DNA of 64,000 bases from Halolamina litorea (GTDB taxonomy: Archaea > Halobacteriota > Halobacteria > Halobacteriales > Haloferacaceae): assembly GCF_026616205.1 (NCBI RefSeq), contig NZ_JANHGR010000003.1, forward strand, positions 62,001 to 126,000. The letters are read 5' to 3'. Shown here piece by piece: positions 18,336 through 26,135 of this stretch. The position numbers and the translations under genes are program-made. Under the pieces are notes generated by a model. The model made no database searches. It saw nothing but the letters and a program-made list of their open reading frames with translations, and was not told the DNA's origin. Position 1 is the stretch's first letter. Every line of letters begins with the position of its first letter.

Positions 18336-19118
18336 TCAGCTTGGGAGTTTGTCACACTGAAGCGACCAGTTACCATCAGCCGACATTGACTTAGAGACGA
18401 AACATCCGATAATCCAAGATTCGGCCTCCTGTAAGCGATACTGGAGTGTCGAGTGCGGAATAGACAGTTCGTCTGCGATGTCGGCCATCGAAGCGTCACG
18501 CGGCGTCTTGTAATAGCCCATTCGAACCGCCGTTTCGACTGCCTCTCGCTGTTCGTTGGGAAGTTCTGCAAGTGAAACTCCCTCGTCAGCCCAGTGTGTG
18601 GGTTGTTGTATCTGCTGGAACGAGACCGAGAGCCCGTCACGCAACTCGTCTTGAATCGCCTCGTAGAGCCCGCTCGGATCGCCACCCTCGCGCATCAGGA
18701 ATCGCCAGTGATACTGGTTTGATCGACGCTCGACAGCACAGACAAAGCCCTCTCTGAGGAATATACAGGCCAACTGCGGGATCGAACAGCAGTCACCTAT
18801 AGTCGGTCGATACGTGTAGAACGTTCGCCGAGAATGGTGACTTTCGATGAGTTCGTGCTCCCAATCTGTGTGACAATGACGCGATCCAACACACTCGTTG
18901 CAGTGTTGTGTACTGAGATACACGTCCTCAATGCGTTCGAGTGCCGTTTCGGGTCCAGCGATACGATCGACTCGCCACATACTGTCGCCCGACACATGAC
19001 AGTTCGTCGTCCGAGAATGCATCTCTGGATGGTCGATGAACACGTCCATCAAGGGGTCTACCCCCTCTTCGTACTCGATTGTGATCGCAAACTCCCGCAT
19101 ACGCATCGATTCGTACAT
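18336..19118 (-). CDS. HTH_10 (bacterio-opsin activator type) regulator
   Basis: The C-terminal 60 residues carry the HTH_10 domain: LPNEQREAVETAVRMGYYKT, then DASMADIADELSIPHSTLQY. This domain is typical of haloarchaeal Bat-like regulators. The N-terminal 180 residues form the usual sensor-like domain, here rich in Cys (ECVGSRHCHTDW; GDCCSIPQLACIF), which hints at redox or metal sensing. ATG 19118 is chosen; 19106 and 19100 are alternatives. A TATACC box lies about 23 bases upstream. It is divergent from the Old Yellow Enzyme gene, which it probably controls. Confidence 0.82.
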   Translation of the reverse strand: MYESMRMREFAITIEYEEGVDPLMDVFIDHPEMHSRTTNCHVSGDSMWRVDRIAGPETALERIEDVYLSTQHCNECVGSRHCHTDWEHELIESHHSRRTFYTYRPTIGDCCSIPQLACIFLREGFVCAVERRSNQYHWRFLMREGGDPSGLYEAIQDELRDGLSVSFQQIQQPTHWADEGVSLAELPNEQREAVETAVRMGYYKTPRDASMADIADELSIPHSTLQYRLQEAESWIIGCFVSKSMSADGNWSLQCDKLPS

Positions 19119-19351
19119 ATCCAAGAAAATGTGCCGGTATAGGGCCGGGGTGGATGTGAATTTGACTCATCAGGCATCTCATTCTATAGCGATTAGTGTT
19201 CCTAGTCCGCTATTCGACGAGACCAATCCGCCGTCTGTCTCTCGATCTTCAAGCCAGATTGGTATGAATAACGACGCTAATTACGATCTCAGGTTTGATC
19301 TCCGAGTACTCTCGTCCACTTCCGGTGAATTCGGTATATACTGAACTACTC

Positions 19352-19358
19352 GTTAATG
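19352..19358 (+). promoter_or_regulatory. TATA-like box of the Old Yellow Enzyme gene
   Basis: GTTAATG is centred 27 bases before GTG 19382 and supports that codon as a leaderless start. A stronger TATATAC patch at 19334-19340 may be an upstream promoter. Confidence 0.45.
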
Positions 19359-19381
19359 ACGACACCCCCATAGCGGACACC

Positions 19382-20500
19382 GTGACGTTGTTCGACACAA
19401 CTACGCTGAACGAGTTGTCCCTGGAGAACCGAATCGGTCTCGCACCAATGACACGTGTGAGCGCCACCGACGACGGCCGTGCAACCGAGTTGATGGCACA
19501 GTACTACCGGCGGTTCGCCGAGGGAGGGTTTTCGTTCCTCGTCACCGAGGGTGCGTACCCCGACGAGGTGTACAGTCAAGGGTATCTAAATCAACCGGGT
19601 CTAGCGACCGACGAGCATGTCGAGTCTTGGCGACAGGTAACCGAAGCGGTCCATGACGCCGGTATACCTATTCTCGCGCAACTGATGCACGCCGGCGCAC
19701 AAACCCAAGGGAACCCTCACGTAGACGGGGAGCAAGCGATCGCACCGTCGTCGGTCCAGCCGAATGGGAAGAAAGCTGAATCGTTCGGTGGGAGCGGCGA
19801 GTTCCCTACGCCGAAAGCAGCCACGGTCGACGAGCTTACCGAAATCCGGGAATCATTCGTCAGTTCGGCAAAGAATGCCCGGAGCGCCGGATTCGACGGA
19901 GCCGAAGTACACGCCGCGAACGGCTACCTCCTCCACGAGTTCCTCTCGGCTGATTTCAACCAGCGTGACGACGAGTACGGTGGCACACCTGCGAACCGCG
20001 TGCGTTTTCCGCGTGAAGTGGTCGCCGCAGTCGAGGAGGCAACGCCCGATGATTTCGTCGTCGGCGTCCGTGTCTCACAGACGGCAGTCTCTGACGAGGA
20101 GTACCGGTGGCCGGAAGGCGAAGAAGCTGCAGCGGTGTTCTTCGAGCAATTCTCCGCAGCCGGCGTGGATTACATTCACGTCACCGAACCGGACGCTACC
20201 ACTCCAGCGTTCGGCGACAAGGGACCAACGCTGGCCGAAGCTGCGGCCGAGTATTCAACTGACGACACAGTCATCATTGACAACGGCGGGCTCGGTACGC
20301 CTGACGCGGCACGGGAGAAGATTGAGGCCGGTGCCGACCTCGTGACACTGGCGACAAGTGCACTTGCCAACCCAGACTGGCCCAACCGTGTCGCCGATGG
20401 CGATGAGTTGACCGCGTTCGACCCCGCCGATTACCTTGTCCCGTCGGCAGAACTTTCTGATCACGAGGTCTCAAAAGACAGCGCTCCAGCGGACGACTAA
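19382..20500 (+). CDS. Old Yellow Enzyme family NADH:flavin oxidoreductase
   Basis: The protein has 372 residues as an FMN-binding TIM barrel. Family motifs: NRIGLAPMTRVSATDDGR near the N-terminus, AQLMHAGAQTQ, FDGAEVHAANGYLLHEFLS with the catalytic His/Asn region, DEYGGTPANRVRFPREVV, and IDNGGLGTPDAA. It reduces activated alkenes such as enals or quinones with NAD(P)H. The GTG start gives the normal family length. The divergent HTH_10 regulator with a Cys-rich sensor suggests induction by electrophiles or oxidants. Codon use is less GC-biased than in the genes before 17 kb. Confidence 0.88.
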   Translation: MTLFDTTTLNELSLENRIGLAPMTRVSATDDGRATELMAQYYRRFAEGGFSFLVTEGAYPDEVYSQGYLNQPGLATDEHVESWRQVTEAVHDAGIPILAQLMHAGAQTQGNPHVDGEQAIAPSSVQPNGKKAESFGGSGEFPTPKAATVDELTEIRESFVSSAKNARSAGFDGAEVHAANGYLLHEFLSADFNQRDDEYGGTPANRVRFPREVVAAVEEATPDDFVVGVRVSQTAVSDEEYRWPEGEEAAAVFFEQFSAAGVDYIHVTEPDATTPAFGDKGPTLAEAAAEYSTDDTVIIDNGGLGTPDAAREKIEAGADLVTLATSALANPDWPNRVADGDELTAFDPADYLVPSAELSDHEVSKDSAPADD

Positions 20501-20682
20501 CCTCACGAGTTTAAACCACTGCTTGAACCAGTCGAACCACACGACGATCTTTTAGGATATCTTTCTGATAGAAAAGGGCTTCCAAGCAATACAGCATTCT
20601 CATCAAACGACTATCAACTCGATGAGTGGCTCGGAACTCTCGTACCGCTTCTCTTCGAGGCACATGAACAGACAAAGTCAGT
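20501..20682 (+). pseudogene. Gene remnant between OYE and transposase
   Basis: Directly after the TAA of the previous gene, in the same frame, an open stretch without a start codon reads KPLLEPVEPHDDLLGYLSDR and later YQLDEWLGTLVPLLFEAHEQ. The composition is protein-like. It looks like the 3' part of a gene whose front was lost when the insertion sequence arrived. The family is not recognised. It stays open into the transposase start by chance. Confidence 0.35.
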
Positions 20683-22359
20683 ATGTCAAAAATTGAAGAC
20701 TCACGGCGGTCTGTTTTTCGAGAAATCGCACAGCACTCACACGTAGAGTGGCCAATTTACGAGTCGAGTCCGCTGTATGATCAAACGTCGCTTGCAGGAC
20801 TGGAATCGGACGTTCAGGTTGTCTCGCAAAGATGGTTCAGACACAATAACCACACTTCGGTTGAGAAGTTCATCTGCTCACTTCCGTTGGCGTATTTCAA
20901 ATTCAACGCCCACAATCACTACGCCTCCTCGACCCGTTACGAGATGGCCACCCTCTTTCGGGTGTTCGTGCTGAAAGAATGCTATGGATGGGATCACGAA
21001 ACAGCGCTCGTTGAACACCTCAGCTGTCATCCTTCGCTCTGCGATCAACTAGGGTTCGAGGCGATTCCGGACCAGTCGACAGTATGGCGGAGTTGGAACC
21101 AGCGGTTTACAGCTGACCTCCGTGATACTGTTGAGACAGCGGCTCGCACGATTCTTATCAAAGCCAAGAACGCGGGTGTCGACGTTCCGCGTGAACCGGA
21201 GCGAAAGCTTCGATATCACGACGACGGCTCAGACGACTCAGAACCAGACGATAAGACAGTTCTAGAACAGGCGGAGAAGCTCAGTGACCACGTCAGCCGC
21301 GTCGTCTTCCCCGCGTTCTCACTGAATCGCGGCGAGGGCTGTGAGATACATGAGAACGCGTACTGGGGCCTACAGACGTATCTCGGTCTACGGGAGGGCT
21401 TAGCCGCTAATGAAGGCGCTCGCAGCTTCACCTACGAATCGACCTGGGAACAGACACCGTTAGGCCATGCTCATCGCGAGCATATTCGAGACCTCTCCAT
21501 CGAGCAGATCCGAGAAATGTATCGACAGTCTATCCGTCGACTGCTAGGCGAGGTCGCAGAGACAGAGGAGTTCTTCCGCGCCGGTATCGTCGCCATCGAC
21601 ATCACCGAAGCCGATCCGTTCACGGGCGACCGAACCGGCCACGAAGACGAGATTATCGGTACGAAAGAGCAGACCGACGAGTACGCCTATCAGTGGGCAA
21701 CGGTCCAGTTGGTCGGGAACACCGTCCCAATCGTGCTGGACGCGCGACCCGTCCGAAAGGGGGAGACACGACTGGAAATCGTCGAAGACTTGCTCGATTC
21801 GGCTGAGGACCTCGTTCACGTCGATAACGTGCTGATGGACCGGGAGTTCGATAGCCAGCACGTCTTGGAGATGATCAGTCAACGCGGGCTCTCCTACGTC
21901 GTTCCGAAGCGGATGCAGACCAGCGAAAAGGCTCAGGCTAAGCGGTTGCTCCAGCGCGACCAGGATCGGTATGAAACCGACCGCAAGCTCCATCTGGGCA
22001 AAAACGAATGGCACGAGACGACGCTGATCTACCGTCGGAAAGAGAACTCCGAACACGACGATCACCGGCAGTACTCGGTGTTCATGACGAATAGAGGGAG
22101 TGGACATCTCACTGAGTACGGCTATCGGTGGGAAATCGAAAGCGGCTACAAGTCGATCAAACGGTTCATGGCTGCCACCACGTCGAAGGATTTCGGGCTT
22201 CGCTTCTTCTACTTCGCGTTTGCGTGTCTGCTGTACTCAATCTGGCGGGCTGTCGATCTCCTCGTCCAAGCCGAGTTGACTGGCGAGTATGAGCACTCAC
22301 CGGTGATTACAGCGGACAACACGCTGACGCTGCTGAAGAAGGAAACTGGGATCGGGTAG
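20683..22359 (+). mobile_element. IS4-type DDE transposase (insertion sequence)
   Basis: This 558-residue protein cuts and joins DNA ends of its own insertion sequence. The DDE triad is visible: Asp306 in AIDITEADPF, Asp386 in NVLMDREFD and Glu486. The last lies in YGYRWEIESGYKSIK, which fits the Y(2)R(3)E(6)K signature of the IS4 superfamily exactly (Tyr, Arg, Glu, Lys493). It is longer than common haloarchaeal IS4 proteins because of an N-terminal part and an insertion around 165-250. The frame is intact, so the element may be active. I could not find convincing terminal inverted repeats or a target duplication on either side. Confidence 0.85.
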
Positions 22360-22602
22360 TGAGGAACTCTGTTCGGGTTAGCGTGCCGGCTGAGTGGCTA
22401 CGCTGCTGGAAGTCTAGAAAAATTTGCCCATATAGTTGAGTTTGTGACAAGAATGGCCGCTTGGGGAGCCATCTGGGGCAGTTTCCGCTGACCGAATCGG
22501 TCAAATTCACGCATCACAGCCATGCTAAACCCACTGTAGTCTCAACTTCCAGACCCGTGTACTAGCTATCGCAGTATATGGTTTATCGAGAGTGGTGGTG
22601 GC

Positions 22603-22680
22603 GCAGTTGGCCGCTGAGAAGCCTCGAGGAGGCAGATTTCGGTCGGTGATCACGGGGTTCTCGGTTGACAGCGGCCGAGC
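22603..22680 (+). ncRNA. Candidate small structured RNA
   Basis: A TATA-like GTATATGG (22573-22580) is about 27 bases before 22603. The following sequence can fold: GGCCGCTG (22609-22616) pairs with CAGCGGCC (22669-22676), AGAA pairs with TTCT just inside, and GCCTC-GAG-GAGGC (22621-22633) makes an inner hairpin. No protein is encoded. This is inference from pairing only. Confidence 0.25.
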
Positions 22681-22683
22681 TAT

Positions 22684-22715
22684 TTACGCACGCTTAACTC
22701 ACTAAGCGTGCGTAA
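22684..22715. promoter_or_regulatory. 13-base perfect inverted repeat before the recombinase
   Basis: TTACGCACGCTTA (22684-22696) and TAAGCGTGCGTAA (22703-22715) are exact reverse complements with spacer ACTCAC. The left arm overlaps the TATTTACG promoter-like patch. It is the most symmetric site in the accessory region and a strong operator candidate, or part of an attachment or accessory recombination site. Confidence 0.55.
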
Positions 22716-22765
22716 GTTATTCCTCGGTTCCCCCCGTCCCCCGAAACGACCCCACCCAGCCCCCC

Positions 22766-22828
22766 ATGGACGACCCATACACCCACGCTCGACCGGAGAC
22801 AGCGCCGACCCCGGAGCAACGACGATGA
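22766..22828 (+). CDS. Possible 20-codon upstream frame coupled to the recombinase
   Basis: ATG 22766 opens MDDPYTHARPETAPTPEQRR, and its TGA overlaps the recombinase ATG as ATGA. The overlap is typical of translational coupling, but the short length means it may be chance. Confidence 0.2.
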   Translation: MDDPYTHARPETAPTPEQRR

Positions 22829-24123
22829 GTGCCCGCCGCGACGCCGAGACGCCGATCGCCCGGACCTTCCAGACGTTCCTCACCGACAAGGGCAAAGGTG
22901 AGGGCGGCAGCGACGGCGCCTACCGGCGAGACGCCGAACGCGAACTGGATCGGTTCCGTCGCTGGTGTCGCGGCGAGACTCCCGACCCGGCAAACGCCTC
23001 CCCACCCGACTCGTGGGGTGGGATCGTCCGTGGCGAGAGCCGGAACGTTCAGTTTACTGACCTCGACTCGACCGTTTTCGGCGACTACGCCCGCTACCTC
23101 GTCGTCTCGGGGTTCTCGAACGGCACCGTGCTGACCTACTACGCCTACGTCGCCTCGTGGTGCGGGTGGGCCGACGCACAGGGGTACATTCCCCGCCACT
23201 ACGCCCGGGAGTCGGACGCCGAAGACCCCCTTCCGGAGGGCGCGGGCCGCCGACCCGGCGACCAACAGGCGTGGTCGCCCGCACAGCGCGACGACCTCAC
23301 GCGCTATGTCGACGAGCGGGCGTCGGCGGCCATCGACGCCCTCGGCGCCGTCGAGGTTCCCGCCGAGGAACGGGGCGACCCCCAAAGCGAGGCCGTTCGG
23401 GAGAAGGCGTCGGCCCGCTTTCGTGCGTACAAGCGCTGCCGCGAGCGGGCGCTCGCGTACGTCCTCTGTTACACCGGCCTCCGGGCGTCGGAGTTCCTGA
23501 ACGCGCCCGACGACGATCGACCCGGTCGGAACGGGGTACGCTGGGCGGACGTCTCCTTTTCGGACAACAACGTCACCGTCTACCGGAAGAAACAGCAGTG
23601 GGACGAAGCGTCGCTGCCCGATCCCGTTCTCGGGCCGTTGGAACGATACGGCCGCCTGCTGGACGTTCCAGAGGACTGGCCGGTGTTCACCACGCTCCAT
23701 CGACCGACACTCGCCCGCCACGTCACCGCCGGGCTGGAAGCCCGAGGGCTCTCGGAGTCGGAGATCGAGCGCCAGCGCGATGGACGGCCGGACCTATTGG
23801 TCGCCGCCGAGTTCGACCTCAACGCGCCGCCGGCGCTGAAGCCCAACGGCGCGCGGCGGGTGCTGGAGCGACTCTGTGCGGACGCCGGGATCGCCGTCGA
23901 CGACGAGCGCCACAGCTACCTCGCGCCCCACGGCGGGCGCCGCGGCATGGGTGAGGTGATGGTCCGGGAGTTCGGCTACGCCGCCGCCGCCCGCTATCTG
24001 GACAACTCCGAGGAACAGGTCCGCCAGGCCTACCAGCACATCGAGGCCGCCGAGCGCGCGGACATGGCGACCGAGGCGCTCTCGAAAACCGACGGGCGAG
24101 TGCGTGATGGGCCGAGCGAGTGA
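22825..24123 (+). CDS. Tyrosine recombinase/integrase
   Basis: The protein has 432 residues: an N-terminal SAM-like core-binding domain (about 10-110, with GFSNGTVLTYYAYVASWCGW) and a catalytic domain. Catalytic residues: Arg220 in CYTGLRASEFL, Lys255 or 256 in VYRKKQQW, His369 and Arg372 in APHGGRRGMG, and Tyr403 in QAYQHIE. The position that is usually His or Trp in LGH reads Asn (YLDNSEEQ). It would integrate or excise an element, but no tRNA or attachment repeat was found. GTG 22708 is in frame, but the extra residues look non-coding. The AbrB-type gene overlaps its end. Confidence 0.85.
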   Translation: MSARRDAETPIARTFQTFLTDKGKGEGGSDGAYRRDAERELDRFRRWCRGETPDPANASPPDSWGGIVRGESRNVQFTDLDSTVFGDYARYLVVSGFSNGTVLTYYAYVASWCGWADAQGYIPRHYARESDAEDPLPEGAGRRPGDQQAWSPAQRDDLTRYVDERASAAIDALGAVEVPAEERGDPQSEAVREKASARFRAYKRCRERALAYVLCYTGLRASEFLNAPDDDRPGRNGVRWADVSFSDNNVTVYRKKQQWDEASLPDPVLGPLERYGRLLDVPEDWPVFTTLHRPTLARHVTAGLEARGLSESEIERQRDGRPDLLVAAEFDLNAPPALKPNGARRVLERLCADAGIAVDDERHSYLAPHGGRRGMGEVMVREFGYAAAARYLDNSEEQVRQAYQHIEAAERADMATEALSKTDGRVRDGPSE

Positions 24124-24361
24124 GCGAGTCGGCGCCGAAAGCAAGGTCTCGGGGAACCAAGCGAACATCCCCGCCCGGATCCGGCGGGAACTCGACATCG
24201 ACGACGGTGACCACCTACGGTGGCACGTGGAAGACGGGACGATCCGCGTCAAGGTCGTCCGACAGCAAACGGGGACGTTCGCCGGCTTCGACGGCTACGA
24301 TGGGGCGGAAGAAACCGACGTGACCGAAGACCACGACGCGTGGGGCGTCGACATCGAGTAG
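24107..24361 (+). CDS. AbrB/SpoVT-type DNA-binding protein
   Basis: The protein has 84 residues. The swapped-hairpin AbrB fold is visible in KVSGNQANIPARIRRELDID, then DGDHLRWHVEDGTIRVKVV. An acidic tail (EETDVTEDHDAWGVDIE) is typical of MazE/VapB-type antitoxins. It overlaps the recombinase end by 17 bases, so it is co-translated with it. No toxin follows on the same strand; the next gene is a PIN toxin on the opposite strand that has its own RHH antitoxin. It may regulate the recombinase or be a solitary antitoxin. Confidence 0.75.
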   Translation: MGRASERVGAESKVSGNQANIPARIRRELDIDDGDHLRWHVEDGTIRVKVVRQQTGTFAGFDGYDGAEETDVTEDHDAWGVDIE

Positions 24362-24433
24362 GTCTCGCGAGCGCTACTCGATACGGCAACGAACCCTTAC
24401 AAGCCGAGCTGATCGGTGGACCATATACGTGAA

Positions 24434-24922
24434 TCAGTCGAACAGCCGGCGAGCGTACCGGTGGATCGGCCCGCCGAGCCAGTCCCGGCCGTCGGCGATG
24501 GCGTCGAAGGCCCCCTCTGCCTCGGCTTCCGAAAGGGCGCCACGCGTGACCAGCGCGCGAAGGACGATCGGCGAGAGCGCAACGTCGGTGTCGAGCAGGC
24601 GCTCCAGTTCGGGGAGCGCGCGGTAGTCGTCTGTGATCAGGAACGCTGCATCGAGTTCCTGCACCGCCGCCGCACAGCTGGCCTCGCCGGCGTCGATGCG
24701 GCTCGTCTCGAACTCTGCACCGTCGTGGTCGACGACGGTGATTGCGTCTTCAGCGGCGAGCACAGCTGCTGCCCCGTTTCCGTGCCGGTCGTCGTACTCG
24801 GCAGTCGCTTCGAGCTCGTCGAACACCGATAGTGTCGTCACCACGTCGAACGCCGCCAGCGTCTCCTTGAGGGCGCCACCGACGGCGAGGGAGACGAACG
24901 CGCTCGTGTCGACGACGATCAT
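24434..24922 (-). CDS. PIN-domain ribonuclease toxin (second copy)
   Basis: The protein has 162 residues and starts MIVVDTSAFVSLAVGG. Acidic residues fit a PIN active site: Asp5, Glu36 (SVFDELEAT), Asp77/Glu80 (DAGEASCAA) and Asp98/Asp99 (FLITDDYRAL). It is collinear with the toxin at 5274-5780, sharing the DELxxxAxYDDxHG region. The gene starts immediately after the antitoxin stop. It is expected to act as an Mg-dependent RNase held inactive by the RHH partner. Confidence 0.8.
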   Translation of the reverse strand: MIVVDTSAFVSLAVGGALKETLAAFDVVTTLSVFDELEATAEYDDRHGNGAAAVLAAEDAITVVDHDGAEFETSRIDAGEASCAAAVQELDAAFLITDDYRALPELERLLDTDVALSPIVLRALVTRGALSEAEAEGAFDAIADGRDWLGGPIHRYARRLFD

Positions 24923-25225
24923 TCACCGGTCAGCCAGCTTCTCGGCGAGGTCCTCGCCACGGTCGAGCACGTTCTTCGAGGAACGGACCGCCTCGGCGTC
25001 CTGCCGGCCGATGACCTCCGCGAGCTTCTCGAACTCGATCCGGTCGTCAAGGTAGAGTTCGACGACCGCCTCCCGGAAGCTCTCGTCGGACTCCTTCTCC
25101 GCGAGGTACTGACGGAGTGCCTCGATGAGCACCTCCGTCCGGTTCTTGTGGGTGACCTCAGCGGCGACGTCCGCCTGCGTGATCAGCTCCTCGGGGAGTC
25201 TGAAGTTCACGCGCTTCGTGCTCAT
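24923..25225 (-). CDS. Ribbon-helix-helix antitoxin (second copy)
   Basis: The protein has 100 residues, the same length as the paralogue at 4971-5273. KRVNFRLPEELITQADVAAE is the RHH strand and first helix; NRTEVLIEALRQYLAEKE is the second helix. The C-terminal part (LYLDDRIEFEKLAEVIGRQD) matches the toxin-binding region of the first copy (AYYDDEIGYDQLKSLVGAEE). ATG 25225 is chosen from homology and from the TATA box about 30 bases upstream (25253-25258). An inverted GTGTACA/TGTACAC site lies between them. Confidence 0.82.
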   Translation of the reverse strand: MSTKRVNFRLPEELITQADVAAEVTHKNRTEVLIEALRQYLAEKESDESFREAVVELYLDDRIEFEKLAEVIGRQDAEAVRSSKNVLDRGEDLAEKLADR

Positions 25226-25230
25226 GTCGT

Positions 25231-25249
25231 GTGTACATTGTCTGTACAC
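25231..25249. promoter_or_regulatory. GTGTACA inverted-repeat operator of the second RHH-PIN module
   Basis: GTGTACA (25231-25237) and TGTACAC (25243-25249) are perfect reverse complements with a 5-base spacer, placed between the TATA box and the antitoxin ATG. The minus-strand sequence ACAATGTACACACG nearly matches the ACAACGTACACACG repeats before the first module. Confidence 0.55.
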
Positions 25250-25288
25250 CCGTATAGATGTGTCGCCGGCGCCAACTGCCTCGTCGCC

Positions 25289-25933
25289 CTACCCCTCCGA
25301 CAGCTCCGCGGCGAGCAACCGGGCAACCCCCCGCCGAATCCGCTGGGAGATCGCCGTGTCGGACACGTCGAACTCCGTGGCGAGGTCCTGGAGCGTCGTC
25401 GACCGCGGGACCGAGAAGTAGCCGCGTTCGAGCGCAGTCGTCAGTGTCTCGCGCTGTACGTCGGTCAGCACCGTATCGTGGCCCCCCTCGGCCGACCACG
25501 AAGTCGCATGGATCCGGTCGACGGTGAGGTCGACACCGTCCTCACTGCACTCCCGGTAGCAGGTCGCCAGACAGTCACGGGTCGGGAACCGGAGCGAGAA
25601 CTGCCAGCCCTCCGGGCCGCCGACGCCCCGGAGGCAGGTAGCGCCGGCCCCCGAGAGCGCGTCGAGCAGGGGGTGACTATCGTGCCAGTCGATGCCGGCC
25701 AGCAGCCCGTCCCGGCCCTCGGCGAGCGCCCGGCTCTCGACCACGTCGGGGTCGGCCCTGAGCCGCCGGAGCCCCTCGTCGGTATCGACGCCGGTGACCC
25801 AGAGGTACGGCATCACCCGCCCGTTCAGCGGGACGACCCGCTCGAGCTCCACCCGGATCGGCGGCGACCCGCGTAGAGTGTCTGCCAGGCGAAACTGTTC
25901 GACCCCCACGGAGATCGTCGCACACGGGCACAT
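25289..25933 (-). CDS. HTH_10 (bacterio-opsin activator type) regulator
   Basis: The protein has 214 residues. The C-terminal HTH_10 domain reads LTDVQRETLTTALERGYFSV, then LQDLATEFDVSDTAISQRIR. The N-terminal domain starts MCPCATISVGVEQFRLAD and contains a further Cys pair (RDCLATCYRECSEDG). The organisation matches haloarchaeal Bat-like regulators. It is the second HTH_10 protein in the window after 18336-19118, with little similarity in the sensor part. Its target may be the divergent PRC-like gene or a distant gene. Confidence 0.8.
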   Translation of the reverse strand: MCPCATISVGVEQFRLADTLRGSPPIRVELERVVPLNGRVMPYLWVTGVDTDEGLRRLRADPDVVESRALAEGRDGLLAGIDWHDSHPLLDALSGAGATCLRGVGGPEGWQFSLRFPTRDCLATCYRECSEDGVDLTVDRIHATSWSAEGGHDTVLTDVQRETLTTALERGYFSVPRSTTLQDLATEFDVSDTAISQRIRRGVARLLAAELSEG

Positions 25934-26135
25934 GGGTGAACATCGTGGGGGCCCCGGTTAGTTTGGCGGCGATTTCTGGAGGACAGGCACGTCGTACTCG
26001 CCGACGTATAGTCCGGTTTACAGTCGATGGTGAACCGTCATACGCGATATCGACGAATGGGTCACTGCAGGTCGGGGTGTTCATCGGCCGTCGAGCGATG
26101 GCCGACGCACCTATCGACTGCAGACGGTGACCACA

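Larger units (their letters stand above)
22360..22824. other. Intergenic region between transposase and recombinase
   Basis: These 465 bases contain the right end of the insertion sequence (extent unclear), a TATA box near 22577 followed by a foldable stretch (22603-22680), a perfect 13-base inverted repeat (22684-22715), and a 20-codon frame ending in the recombinase start codon. Confidence 0.45.

Noticed and set aside
17250-22545. GTTGAGACT and its complement near 17.25 and 22.54 kb as island ends
   Set aside because: Only nine bases match, and the surrounding sequence is not related.
22560-22680. tRNA gene as attachment site of the recombinase
   Set aside because: GTGGCGCAGTTGG looks tRNA-like, but there is no T-arm GGTTCGAATCC-type sequence and no cloverleaf; no tRNA was found next to the recombinase.
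20501-22700. Terminal inverted repeats and target duplication of the IS
   Set aside because: The flanks of the transposase were compared by eye in both orientations; only short matches of 6-9 bases were found, no better than chance, so element ends are not given.
22708-22824. GTG 22708 as the recombinase start
   Set aside because: It lies inside the right arm of the 13-base inverted repeat, and the extra 39 residues are Pro/Arg-rich without homology-like features; ATG 22825 starts the recognisable protein.
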